DNA of 64,000 nt from Desmodus rotundus. Its lineage: Eukaryota; Chordata; Mammalia; Chiroptera; Phyllostomidae. Location of the stretch: contig NC_071392.1 of NCBI RefSeq assembly GCF_022682495.2, positions 57,003,459 to 57,067,458 on the forward strand, written 5' to 3'. The notes beneath the pieces were generated by a model. It made no database searches. It was not told the origin of the DNA and worked only from the letters and a program-made list of their open reading frames with translations. This document shows, piece by piece, positions 1-11,410 of this stretch (the first letter of the stretch is position 1; each line of letters begins with the position of its first letter). A program made the translations under genes and the position numbers.

Positions 1-2606
1 CTGTTTTGATGACAGTGGCCTTGTAATACAGTTTGATATCAGGTATTGTGATCCCTCCCACTTTGTTCTTTTTTCTCAAAATTGCAGCAGCTATAAGGGG
101 TCGTTTATGGTTCCATATTTTTTTAAATGTTTATTCTATATCTGTGAAGTATGTCTTAGGTACTTTAATAGGGATTGCATTGAATCTATAAATCACTTTG
201 GGTAGTATGGACACATTGATGATGTGAATTCTTCCAATCCATGAGCATGGTACATGCTTCCATTTGTTTGTGTCTTCCTTAATTTCTTTCTTCAGTGTTG
301 TGTAGTTTTCTGAGTATGGGTCTTTTACCTCCTTGGTTAGTTTTACTCCTAGGTACTTTATTTTTCTTGTTGCTCTATCAAATGGGATTTTTTTCTTGAT
401 TTCTGTTTCTGATATTTCATTTTTGGTGTACAAAAATGCCTTTGATTTCTAAATACTGGTCTTGTTCCCCACTGTTTTGGCACATTCACTTATTAGGTCA
501 AGTAGTTTTTTGGTGAGTCTATAGGATTTTCTACGTACACTTCCATGTCATCTTCAAACAATGACAGTTTTGCTTCATTCCAATTTGGATGCCTTTTATT
601 GCTTTTTCTTGTCTGATTGCTGTGGCTAGGACTTCCAATACTATTTTGAATAGGAGTGGTGACAGAGGACATCCTTTTCTTGTTACTGATTTTAATGGGA
701 ATGCTTTTAGTTTTTGCCTATTGAGTATGATGTTGGCTGTTGGTCTCTCATATATGGCTTTTAATATGTTGAGGAATGCTCCTTCTGCTCCCACTTTGCT
801 GAGTGTTTCTATCATAAATGGTTACTGTACCTTATCAATTGCTTTTTCTGCATCTTTTGATATGTTCACGTGATTTATGTCTTTCCTTTGTTTTCTTATT
901 TATCACCTTCATTGATTTGCGAATATTGTACCATCCATGCATCCCTGGGATGAACCCCACTTGATCATGGTATATATTCTTTTTAATGTATTGCTGGATG
1001 TAGTTTGCCAATATTTTTCGTGTCTCAGCAATATTGGCCTAAAGTTTTCCTTCTTTGTTATTTCTTTGTCTGGTTTTAGAATTAGGATGATGCTGGCTTC
1101 ATAAAAATTGTTTGAGAGACTTCCATCTTCTTGGATTTTTTGGAATAGTCTGAGAAGGTTTGGGGTTAGCTCTTCCTTCAATGCTATGTAAGATTCACCT
1201 GTGAAACTGTCTGCTTAACAGGCCTTTGTATGTCTGGAGTTTTTTGTTTACTGCTTCAATTTCATCAGCATTTATCAGTCTATTCAGGCTTTCTGATTCT
1301 TCTTCATTCAGTTTTGAGACATTATATTTTTCTAGAAATTTGTTCATTTCCCTTAGGTTCTCAAATTTTATGGCATATAGTTCTTAGTACTAATTTCTTA
1401 CAATCCTTTTTATTTCTGTCGTATCAAGTGTAATCGCTACTCTTTCATTTCTGATTGTGTTTATTTGTCCTCTCTTTTTCTTGATGATTCTGCTTAAAGG
1501 CTTGTCAATTTTGTTTATCGTTTCAAAGAACCAGCTCCTGGGTTTATTGACCCTTAAGGTTGTGCTTGTAGCCTCTTCATTTCTTAATTCTGCTCTGATC
1601 TTGGTTATTTCCTTCTACTTGCTCTGGGCTCTCTTTGTTGTTGTTCCTCAAGTCCTTGTAAGTGTTCTGTTACGTTGTTTAATTGAAACGTTTCTCTCTT
1701 TTTTAGGGAGGCCTGTATCAATATAAACTTCCCTCTCAGGACTGCCTTCGCTGTGCCCCATAAGTTTTGGATTGTTGTGAGTTCATTTTCATTTGTTTCC
1801 AGAAACTTTTTGATTTCTTCCTTGATCTCATTCTTGACCCATTCATTGTTTAAGAGTGTGCTATTCAATTTCCATGTGTTTAAGTGTTATGGAGTTTTTA
1901 CATTGTGGTTGGTTTTGAGTTTCAGTATCTTGTGGTCAGAGCAAATGCTTGATACGATTTCAATTTTCTTGAACTTCTTGAGGCTTGTTTTCTTTCCTAT
2001 TATGTGGTCATTCTTTTAAAATGTTCCATGTGCATTTCAAAAGAATTTGTAATTTGCTTCTTTGGGATGAATTTTCTACATATAACAATTCCATTTGATG
2101 CTGGAAACTGATCAATGATGCAAACTTTTGTTGATATTTTGTTTGGAAGAACTGTCCATTTTTGACAGTGGGATGTTAAAAACCCCTACTACAACTGTGT
2201 TGCTGTCAATATCTTTCTTGCAGTCCTCTAAGATTTTCTTTATGTTATTGGGTGCTCCTATGTTGGGAGCATATATATTTACAATGTTTATGTCTTCTTG
2301 GTGGGTACTTCCTTTGAGTATTATGAAGTGACCTCCTGGGTCTCTCTTTATGGCCCTTTACTTGAAGTTTATTTAGTCTGATAGGAATATTGCTACCCCT
2401 GCTTTTTTTCCCTGTCCATTTGCTTGGAAAATTTGTATCCATCCCTTCACTTTCAGTCTGTGTAGGTCTTCTGTCCTGAGGTGGGCCTCTTGTAGGCAGC
2501 ATATGTGTGGGTCATGTTTTCTTATCCATTCAGATATTCTATGTCTTTTGATTGAAGCATTTAATCCATTTACATTTAAGGTTATTATTGATAGGTACTT
2601 ATTCAT
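1..2606 (-). pseudogene. L1 ORF2 (endonuclease-reverse transcriptase), partial and broken
   Basis: The frame opens at 2606 with MNKYLSIITLNVNGLN followed by CCLQEAHLRTEDL, the N-terminal apurinic-type endonuclease of L1 ORF2p with its Asn and Glu catalytic-site segments. Reverse transcriptase pieces follow at 815-531 ([17 protein letters not shown]) and the downstream part at 433-131 ([20 protein letters not shown]). The Phe-Ala-Asp-Asp palm motif expected just after the 815-531 piece is not readable because of a frameshift. About the last third of ORF2 is outside the window. ORF2p normally nicks DNA and copies L1 RNA; this copy cannot do so. Confidence 0.88.
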
Positions 2607-2630
2607 TGCCTTTTTCTTTTGTACCTGTGT

Positions 2631-2661
2631 TCTTCTCTCTCTTTCTCTCTCTCTCTCTCTG

Positions 2662-2692
<31 letters not shown>
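2631..2692. repeat. (CT)n/(GA)n microsatellite in the L1 ORF1-ORF2 spacer
   Basis: Long CT runs with a few interruptions lie exactly between the ORF1 stop (2706) and the ORF2 start (2606) of L1 copy A. On the L1 sense strand this is a GA-rich spacer. The same spacer in copy B (about 6190-6227) has only a short pyrimidine run. Confidence 0.95.
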
Positions 2693-2693
<1 letters not shown>

Positions 2694-2705
2694 TCCTTCC
2701 TTTCC

Positions 2706-3598
2706 TTAAAGCAGTCCACTTAGCATCTCTTTCAGAGCTGGTTTGGTGGAGGCATATTCTCTTAGACTTCTTTTGTCTGGGAAACTCTTTATTTGGCTTT
2801 CTATCTTGATTGAGAGCCTTGCTGGGTAAAGTAGTCTTGGTTGCAGGCCTCTGGTTCTCATTACTTGGAATATTTTTTGCCATTCTCTTCTGCCTTGGAG
2901 CATTTCCATTGAGAAGTGAGTTGCTAAACTTATTGGGGCTCCCTTGTATGTTACTTCCTGTTTCTCCTTTGCTGCCTTTAAGTTTCTTCCTTTGTCTTGG
3001 AATTTTGCCATTTTAATTATGATGTGTCTTGCAGTGGGCCTCTTTGGGTTCCCCTTGATTGGGACTCTCTGTGTATTCTAGATTTGTGTGACTTTTTCTC
3101 TCATCAAATTAGGGAAGTTTTCCATCATTACTTTTTCAAACGGGGTTTCTATCGCTTGCTCTACCTCTTCTCCTTCTGGTATCCCTATTATACGGATATT
3201 ATTACGTTTCATGTTGTCCTGCATTTCCCTTAACCCCTCTTCATTCTTTCTGAGCCTCTTTTCCTTGGGTGTTTTTTTCTACCTTGTCCTCTGTTCGCTT
3301 ATCCAATCTTCTGCTTTATCGAACCTGCTTTTGATTCTTTCTACTGTCTTCTTCAGTTCAGAAATTGTATTCTTCATTTCCTCTTGGCCCTTGTTGATAG
3401 TTTCTATTCCCTTTTGGCAATGAATTCATTGTAGTTTCCCTGTAATTTTTGGTAATTCTGTGTGAGCTCACTAAGCTTCCTTATAACCAATGCTTTAAAC
3501 TCAATATCTGATAGTTTACTTGCCTCTTTTTCATTTAGCATTGTTTCTGAGACTTCCTCCTTTCCTTTCATTTGGGGATTGTTTCTTTGTCTTCCCAT
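2706..3598 (-). pseudogene. L1 ORF1 (RNA-binding protein), broken
   Basis: The start at 3598 gives MGRQRNNPQMKGKEE, the same N-terminal pattern seen in the HAL1 ORF1s of this window. The C-terminal part, 3011-2706, carries the ORF1p C-terminal-domain signature GRREWQKIFQVM and LLYPARLSIKIE. The span of about 297 codons fits an L1 ORF1. Frame changes between the two pieces show it is not a single intact reading frame. ORF1p normally trimerises and coats L1 RNA. Confidence 0.85.
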
Positions 3599-6085
3599 TA
3601 TTTGTGAGACTCTTCCTGTTAGCCTCTGCTTCTTTAATTGCTCTGTTCTGACCCCCTGGGTTTATGGTGTAAAGTTCTGTGGTAGAATACCTGTGAGATT
3701 CAGTGGTACAGTCTCCTTGATCTCCCAATCTTACTGATCTAGGGCTGTGTTTTATGTTGGCTCTGTGCATGTCTTGATTTTTGGTTCTTGTTGGGTCTTT
3801 CTGTGGTGTGTCTTTCCCACCAGCTGGTTATCTGAGGGTCAGTGTGTCCCCCACCTCTTGTTTTCTGTTGTGCTGGTGTGGGAAGCTTGTGTTAGAGCTG
3901 GTTCTTCCGTGTGTACAAGTTTTTGAGGCTTTTCCCTTGCTCTTGTTCAGTTGTTTGTTCTGAATAATTTCTCCACTATTTAGTTGTATTTCCAGATATG
4001 TCCTGGGTTGAGTTACTGTGGCTTCCACTCCCTCCTTCACCTTCTTCTGTTGTTATCTGTTTGTAGTTCCTTCGTTGGTAGGTTTCCTCTTCCAGGAGGT
4101 ATCCTGGTGTTCACAGCTTCTACCTACTCTTTTTTGTGATCGGTTGGAGGGGGGAGGTGAAATGGTCTAATACAGCAGGAGTGTGTTCTATGATATTTAA
4201 AGTACAAGCCCTTAGAGAAGAGATAGGAGATCCTTTGGATATATATAGTGTTTACCGTGTTTTTTCACCCACCTAGCCACTTTCTAGAAAGTGTGGAAAG
4301 AAGAGAAGACTCTTGTTGTGGGTGGGGGGAGGATTGTGAGTTGGATCTAGAAAGCTGTGAGCTTGTGGGAGGACAGATTATGAGGTAAAGTGAGATTAAA
4401 GAGTAGAAAATAAGTGTAATGTGTGAGAGAATAGAGTTAACCACACCAGTAATGAAGTTCAGGAAACAGTGAAGTTGGCTGAGATCTGGGAGGGGTGCTG
4501 TGTAGTATTTACAGATGTATGGAACAGCTATTATTTACAATAGTAATGGAGCAACAATCATATGACAGACTCTATGTGATCTGGATTACTAGAATAGGGA
4601 GTATAGGACCTAGAATAGTGTGCTAATGGAACACCAGTGAAGTGAAAGACAGTTAATTAACAATACACTGTGAAAAAGAGAACAAGGGGAAACCAAACAA
4701 TGCCAATTAACCAGTCAAGCAAAGAAGACTAAACAGAAAGAATAGAAATACAAAAATACTAATAAAATGAGTGATGTAAGAATAATCAAAAAAATAATAA
4801 TAGAAATATACAATAACTTGTAAGTTCTCTGGAGTAGCAAAGTGAAATTTGTTTCACTGCCTCAGATGTTGGGATGCCTCCTCTTTCTGTCCAACTTTGG
4901 TCTTTTCACAGTTGCAGGTTTTATTGTCTCATTTGTGGGGATTAAAAAGAAAAAGACGGAAGGAAGAAGAGATATAAAGGGAGAGAAAGAAGGAGTAGAA
5001 CAAGAAAGAAGGAAAGTGAGGAAGAAGGTGTTAAAAGAAAGAAGAAATAATTAAAAAAATAATAAAGAATTACTTAAAACAACAACAACAACAACAAAAA
5101 AAAACCAAGCCTGCTGGCTTTAAACTGGCCAAGCCAGTTTTGCTGATCTTTTTGGCTGCAGCCAACTCAGGGGACCTAGCTCAGCTCTTCTCCATCTGGA
5201 GCAGCACTTGGGTAGCCTCTGGCCCAGCTCTCCAGCAGCCCCCTGACTCACAGATTGAGGCACTCACCCTCCTCCAGGCTATGGGTGTGGGCACGGGGAG
5301 CCTTCTGTGGTGCGCACTCTCCCTGGTGCCTGTGGTCTCAAGTCTCTCTGAGTTTCACTCTCCTCAGTCGGTGCCCGTGGTCTCAGGCACCCCCGAGGTG
5401 TCCACTCTCCCCCTGTGCTTCACATTTGGGCTCAATATCCCCCATAGCCCCATAGGAAAACCAGGCAGCCAGGGGGTGGGGTGAAGAGGAGGCTGGAGCT
5501 GTTGCTGCAGGAGAATTCCCCAAAGTACCCCTCTGGATCTTTTTCTTTTTGAGAAAATCCTCTGCTCAATCCTGCTGCTCCATACAAGGAAGGTCCTGTC
5601 CTCTCACACAGTCCATCTCTCCAGCTAGACTGGGAACTGTCCAGGTCATGGCCCGACATGGCCCAACTCTCAACTTTCCGCAGCTGGCACCCACAGTCTC
5701 CGTGGGTTTACCACTTCACCCTTATTCCCCTCTCTGTGACTTCAAGCAACCAGATCTCTCTTGGTGCTGGTGAAGCCTTGCTTGGCAGGGGAGGGAGCCG
5801 TTGACTTGGCTCTCTCCCAGGAGTCCTGCATTAGGCCCAGCAGGTGTGGGCTTGGGGCTGCAATCACCCTGTTCCCTGCACTGTTCCCAGGGACCTTTTT
5901 GTCCTGAAGCAATGCCCTTACCGTTTTTTCAGTGTCCTGTATACTTTTTGTTCTCTTATCTTCATAAATGCTGGGGTACTGTTGGCTGTTCGCTTTGTTC
6001 CTCAGTAGATCAGGTCAGTGTTTCACCCATATGCAGGGGGATGTGGACTCCACTCCCACGTATCTCACCACCATCTTTCCTCTGC
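3599..6085 (-). other. L1 copy A 5' UTR (about 2.3-2.5 kb)
   Basis: No coding sequence is seen here. The part next to ORF1 (about 4150-5100) is AT-rich; the distal part (about 5110-6085) is GC-richer. Blocks match L1 copy B at 7136-9230; for example GAGAAGAGATAGGAGATCC occurs in both. The shared, non-coding, ORF1-proximal position identifies it as the L1 5' UTR, which in this family should carry the internal promoter (inference). Open frames such as 5140-5484 are chance frames in GC-rich repeat. Confidence 0.75.
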
Positions 6086-6227
6086 TGGGTCATGTTTTCT
6101 TATCCATTCAGCTATTCTATGTCTTTTTATTAGATAATTTAATCCATTTACATTTAAGGTTATTATTGATTGGTACGTATTCATTGCCATTTTACTTTCT
6201 TCATATCTGTGATCCTCTCTCCTTTTC

Positions 6228-7128
6228 TTAAGACACACCCTTTAACATCTCTTGCAGGGCTGTTTTTGAGGAGGTGTATTCTTTCAGCCTTCTTTTTTCT
6301 GGTAAACTCATTTTGCCTTCCAATTTAATTGAGAGCCTTGTTGGATAGAGTGGCCTTAGTTGCATTTCTTTGGTTTTCATTACTTGGAATATTCTTTGCC
6401 AATCCCTTCTGGCTTGGAGCATTTCCATTGGGAAGTCAGCTGTTAGTCTTTTGGGGCTGTCTTGTATGTTACTTTCTGTTTCCCCCTTGCTGCCTTTAAG
6501 ATTCTCTGTCTTGAAATTTTGCCATTTTAATTATGATGTGTTTTGCAGGGGGCCTGTTTGGGTTCCTCTTGATTGGGACTCTCTGCGTATCCTGGATTTG
6601 TGTGACTTTTTCTCTCATCAAATTAGGGAAGTTTTCCATAGTTACTTTTTCAAACAATTTTCTATTCCTTGCTCTTCTTCTCCTTCTGGTATCCCTATTA
6701 TACGGATATTATTACGTTTCATGTTGTCCTGCATTTCCCTTAACCCCTCTTCATCCTTTCTCAGTTTCTTTTCCTTTTCTTGCCCTTTTTGGGTGTTTTT
6801 CTACCTTGTCTCCCAGCTCACTGATTTGATCCTCTCCTTCATCTAGCCTGCTTTTGATTCTTTCTACTGTGTTCTTCAGTTCATAAATTGTATTCTTCCT
6901 TTCCTCTTAGCCCTTGTTGATAGTTTCTATTTTCTTTTCCATACTGAAATAGTTTGCAGTAAGTTCATTGTAGTTTCCATGTAGTTTTGGGAATTCTCTG
7001 TGGGCTCGCTGAGCTTCCTTATAACCATTGCTTTGAACTCAGTAACTCATACTTGACTTGCCTTTATTTCATTTAGCATTCTTTCTGAGGTTTCCTTCTT
7101 TCCTTTCATTTGGGGTTTGTTTCCCCAT
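6228..7128 (-). pseudogene. L1 ORF1 of copy B, broken
   Basis: The inferred start at 7128 (MGKQTPNERK) aligns with the ORF1 start of copy A. The C-terminal end, 6428-6228, reads MLQARRDWQRIFQVM and RPLYPTRLSIKLE, the conserved ORF1p C-terminal domain, and ends at a stop at 6228. About 300 codons are spanned, with frameshifts in the middle. The 158-residue plus-strand frame at 6370-6846 is antisense to this. Confidence 0.82.
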
Positions 7129-9230
7129 TGTTTGTGAGACTCTTCTTGTTAGACTTTGCTTCTTAAATTGATCTGACTCCCTGGGTTTGTGGTGTGAACT
7201 TCTATGGTAGGAGACCTGTGAGATTCATGGGTGCAGTCTCCTTGATCCCCTGAACTTGCTGCTCTTGGGCTGTAATTTATGTTGGCTCTCTGGATGTATC
7301 TGGGTTTTGATTTTTGTTGAGTATTTCTTTGGTGTGTCCTTTCCTCGAGCTGTTTGACTGAGGGTCACTCTGCCCATCATGTCTTGTATGATCTTGTGTA
7401 GGTAAAATCAGGTTGTGTTGAAGCTGTTTCTTCTGTCTATCCAAAGTTTTGAGGCTTCTCTCTTGCTATTGTTCAGTTATTTATCCTGGGTAATTTTTCC
7501 ACCATTTAATTGTAATTCCAGACTGGTCCTGGGTGGTGTTTTGTGTGGCTTCCCCTCACTCCTTCACCATCTTCCTTTATTATCTGTTGATGGTTCCTTT
7601 GTTGATCAGTTCTCTCTTCCAGCAGATATAATGGTGGCCACAGCTCCCACCTACTCTTTTATGTGATCAGTTGGAGGGGGAAAGCAAAATGGATTATGAA
7701 ATTGGGGGAGTACTCCATGGGATTTAAAGTACCAACAAGTAGAGAAGAGATAGGAGATCCTTTGGATAAGTACTGTGTTAACCATGATATTTCACCCAAA
7801 TAGCCACTTTTTAGAAAGAGGGAAAAAAGATAAGAATCTTATTAGAGGGGGGAAGTATTGTGAGTTGAATCTAGAAAACAGTGACCTTGTGGGAGATCAG
7901 ATTATGAGATATAGTGAGAGTAACAGATAGAAAACAGGCATAGTGTGCAAAAGGATAGAGTTGACCATAGCAGTAATAAATTCCACAAGACAGTGAAATG
8001 GACTAAGAATCAGGGGGGATGCTATTTACAATTGTATGGAACAACAATTATCTACAATAGTACTGGAACAACAATCATATGACAGAATCTATATTATCTG
8101 AATAACAAAAAAAGGAAGTACACAACCTACAATAGTGTGCTATTGAGCATATTGAGGTACACCAGCTAGGGGAAACTCATATACCACTTTCTTGCTCTTT
8201 GCTGTACTAGGTGCTAGGCACTCTCAGAGTCTCTTCAGGGTAGTTCAGCTCCCCCACTGAGTTAAGGCTTTCTGGGGACTGCTAACTCTCTGCGCCCTGC
8301 TGCTCTTCACTGCCAGGGTCACTTCTTCCTTCCTCTTAGGAAGCCAGTCCAGCAGTGGGGGACAAGGGAGCCTTCATGGCTGTGGCAGAGTGGTGAAGTG
8401 GCAGGGGCACATCCATGGCAATGGTGGGCACAGGCATATTCCATTCTCCACCACTGAGGTGGGGTCAGGGGTGTGGCTGTGGTCATGCGGGAGGGGCAGG
8501 TGCATGGCTGAGGTTCTGGCAGCAGTGGGGGTGTGGCCTCTACACCTGCAGTGGCAGGGTTCTGGCCATGGCTGAAGCTGTGGGGGGTGTGGTGGGGGCG
8601 GCACAGTCGACTGCTGAAAAAGAGTTCCCTAAATAGCCACTGAGAGCCTCTTTTTCTAACAAAATCCTCCTGTTCAAGCCTGCCACTCCCAACGAGAGCC
8701 CAGCTCTCACACAGCCCAACTTTCCAACCAGACTGGAGACTTCATGTCAGGGTCTGTCACAGCCCAACTCTTCTCCATTCTGCAGGCCTCACGTGGCTCT
8801 TCAATTTCTGTGGTAATGACCCAGCCAGCATCCAGTCTCAGCGGGTGAAAACAACCCCTGTGCGTCTGCCACTTTCTCTTTATTCCCATAGTGACTTCAA
8901 GCATCCAGGTCCATCCTGGTGCCACTCTATCTTCCCTGTTTTGCGGGGGAGGAAGCCATTGACCTGGCTGTCCTGCAAGACTCCTATGGTAGGCCCAACA
9001 GGCACCGGGCCAGGGGCTGCAGTAGCCCTGGTCCCCGCTCTAGTCCCAGGGACCTTACTATCCCAAACCAATCTCCTTACCATCTGTTTTTTGTTGTACA
9101 ATACAATTTTGGCCTCCAGGCTTCATATTTGCTGGGATTCTGTTGGCTGTTCACTCTGTTCCTCAGAAGATTGGCCATGTGTTCCACCTGTGTGCAAGGG
9201 GAAGTGGACTCCACTCCCACCTCCCTCCCT
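7129..9230 (-). other. L1 copy B 5' UTR
   Basis: Non-coding, with an AT-rich ORF1-proximal half and a GC-rich distal half (about 8200-9230), collinear with the 5' UTR of copy A. The plus-strand frame at 8845-9522 (225 residues) crosses the GC-rich half and the junction into an unrelated L1 tail. It has no domain or start context I recognise, so I treat it as chance. Confidence 0.7.
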
Positions 9231-9239
9231 GCCCTATAC

Positions 9240-9510
9240 TTGTTCTTTAATTAGGCCCTTCCCATTCTTTCCTCCCTTATACCCCTTCCCACTCCCCTCT
9301 GGTCTCTGTCAGTTTGTTCCTTGTTTCCATGCCTCCGGTTCTATTTTCCTAATTTTTTGTTTTGTTCATAAGGTTTCTGTTAAAGGTGAGATCATATGTT
9401 ATTTGTCTTCTGCTGCCTGGGTTATTTCACTTAGCCTAATACTCTCCAGTTCCATCCATGTTGTTCCTTCTTTCTTTCTGCTGCATAGTGCTACATTGTG
9501 TATATGTATA
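9240..9510 (-). mobile_element. Old L1 3'-end fragment
   Basis: The plus strand reads as the antisense of the L1 ORF2 end and 3' region, around GTGAGATCATATGTTATTTG and TTATTTCACTTAGCCTAATAC, a stretch found in many mammalian L1 tails. A related stretch recurs at 59830-59930. No coding capacity remains. Confidence 0.6.
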
Positions 9511-10140
9511 AATCATTTTTAAATATTTATTTAATTGTCTTTGTTTTATTAAGGATTAAATTAGGCCCAGAGAAGACATTTTTATCACTAATATTGCTCT
9601 TATTAGTATTATTGTTGATATTATCAATATCTTCATCTTCTAAGTTAGTCCTACAGGCTGAGATTGCTTCCTTTTTCACCCACCATGAAATATCTTCAAA
9701 GAAAGAAGCCTCAAAGTCTCTTCACCTTTTATTTTGAGCTGAAGATTTAGAAACTACAACCCTCTGCCTTTATTTACCGACAATTCACACACATAATGTA
9801 CATGTATACACACACAACTCAATCAAGAACTTCACCCGTAATCCTTAAATTATGGACAATTATTTTCCTTAACAGAGATCAGAGATTATACTGAAGAAAA
9901 TTGCTTACAAAAGATATTTTTTATTTAAAGGAGAAAACTATGCAAAATGTCTACATACATGTATACATGTCTGTCTATGCTTTCAGTGTGTGCTGTTTGC
10001 TATACAGCTTACTAGAAGATACAGTTGTCATAAGACAAAATGCTGTATTTGAAATTAATTTTAGTGTGGATCTGGGGTGGGGTGGTGCAGCGGGGTTGGG
10101 AGAAAATGCAGACAAGTGTAATTGAACAACAATAAAATAA
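9511..10140. other. Non-coding stretch ending in a short L1-like tail
   Basis: AT-rich sequence without a convincing reading frame. The last part (about 10055-10140) has GGGAGAAAATGCAG followed by CAACAATAAAATAAT, which looks like a plus-strand LINE 3' end. I see nothing else in 9511-10054. Confidence 0.4.
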
Positions 10141-10314
10141 TTTAAAAATTGAAAAAAGAATAAAAGTAAAAAATATAATAATTTTAAAAATTGCAAAAGA
10201 TCAATGAAACCAAGAGGTGGTTCACTGATGATAAACAAGATTGAATAACCTGTAATGAACTCATCAATAAAAAAAATAGAGGAACTAATAAATAAAATCA
10301 GAAATAAAAGAGGT

Positions 10315-10533
10315 ATCGTGGCTGGTGTGGCTCAGTGGATTGAGTACCAGCCTGTGAAACAAAAGGTTTGATTCCCAGTCAAGGCACATGCCTGGCTTGT
10401 GGGCCAGGTCCCCACTTTAGATCATGAGAGAGGCAACTGATTGATGTATCTCTCCACGTCGATATTTGTGTCCCTCTCTTTCTCTCTCCTTTTCCCCCCT
10501 CTAAACATAAATAAATAAAATATTAAGAAATCT
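10315..10533 (+). mobile_element. tRNA-derived bat-type SINE
   Basis: The head GGCTGGTGTGGCTCAGTGG, a B-box-like GGTTTGATTCCCAGTC, the CAGGTCCCCA block, a CT-rich stretch and an A-rich AAATAAATAAAAT tail are all in the order seen in the other SINEs of the window. It sits inside L1 ORF2 sequence that resumes on the other side. Confidence 0.92.
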
Positions 10534-10662
10534 TACAAAGAAAAATAAAAGGGGTGAAGTAACAAGAGATATCATAGAAATACAAAGGACTATAAGAAAA
10601 TACTATGAACAACTATACAATTGGACAACTTGGGCAAAATGGAAAAATTTCTAGAGAAGCTG

Positions 10663-11410
10663 GACCCAAGGAGGAACACACCAAGGCACATCATAATTAT
10701 ATTACCCAAGATTAAACAGAAGGAGAGAATCTTAGAAGCAGCAAGAGAAAAGGACACAGTTACCTACAAAGGGGTTCCCATAAGACTGTCAGCTGATTTC
10801 TCCAAAGAGACCTTACAGGCAAGAAGGGACTGGCAAGAAGTATTCCAAGTCATGAAAGGTAAGGGCCTACATCCAAGATTACTGTATCCAGCAAAGCTAT
10901 CATTTAGAATGAAAGGGCAGATAAAGTGCTTCTCAGATAAGGTCAAGTTAAAGGAGTTCATCATCACCAAGCCCTTATTATATGAAATGTTAAAGGGACT
11001 TATCTAAGAAAAAGAAGATAAAAAATATGAACAGTAAAAATGACAGCAAACTCACAGTTATTAACAACCACACCTAAAACAAAAACAAAAGCAAACTAAG
11101 CAAACAACTAGAACAGGAACAGAACCACAGAAATGGAGATCACATGGAGGGTTATCAACAGGGGAGTGGGAGGGGGAGAGAGGGGGGAAAGGTACAGAGA
11201 ATAAATAGCATAAATGGTAGGTAGGAAATAGACAGGGGGAGGGTAAGAATAGTGTAGGAAAATGTAGAAGCCAAAGAACTTATATGTATGACCCATGGGC
11301 ATGAACTATAGGGGGGGAATGTGGGAGGGAGGGGGTGTGCAGGATAGAGTGGAGTGAAGGGGCGGAAATGGGACAAGTGTAATAGCATAATCAATACATA
11401 TATCAAAAAA
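10663..11410 (+). mobile_element. HAL1-type element, 5'-truncated (ORF1 C-terminus plus 3' tail)
   Basis: It begins inside ORF1 and reads through IRLSADFSKETLQARRDWQ and LLYPAKLSFRMKGQIK to the ORF1 stop near 11007. It then passes directly into a G-rich 3' tail and ends at CATAATCAATAC, without any ORF2. That ORF1-then-tail order defines HAL1 (half-L1) elements. The tail matches the one at 47100-47397 almost base for base. ORF1 is open from 10621 to 11007 here. Confidence 0.85.

Larger units (their letters stand above)
1..6085 (-). mobile_element. L1 LINE copy A, 5' UTR to mid ORF2 (3' end outside window)
   Basis: On the minus strand this reads as 5' UTR (6085 to 3599), ORF1 (3598 to 2706), a purine-rich spacer, and ORF2 from 2606 down to the window edge. 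ORF1 and ORF2 products are recognisable as L1 proteins but both are broken by frameshifts and stops, so the copy is dead. The 5' end near 6080 starts with an AAGATGG-type sequence, as L1 5' ends often do. It abuts the endonuclease part of a second L1 (copy B), which suggests that copy A inserted into copy B. The 3' end lies left of base 1. Confidence 0.9.
6086..9230 (-). mobile_element. L1 LINE copy B: start of ORF2, ORF1 and 5' UTR
   Basis: This is a second, diverged antisense L1. ORF2 is present only as its first part (about 6086-6190). ORF1 follows at 6228-7128 and the 5' UTR at 7129-9230. Both copies share the sequence around TGGGTCATGTTTTCTTATCC at the endonuclease N-terminus; copy A takes over there, so copy B looks interrupted by copy A. 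The 5' end near 9225 ends with the same CACTCCCAC segment as copy A near 6055. Confidence 0.85.

Noticed and set aside
5140..5484. 114-codon plus-strand frame that could look like a small protein
   Set aside because: It lies in L1 5' UTR sequence and is not conserved in frame in the second copy.
6370..6846. 158-codon plus-strand open frame with hydrophobic residues
   Set aside because: It is the antisense of L1 ORF1 copy B; hydrophobic runs come from reading A-rich coding DNA backwards.
8845..9522. 225-codon plus-strand open frame
   Set aside because: It crosses the GC-rich L1 5' UTR and an unrelated L1 tail, has no recognised domain, and its composition follows the repeats.
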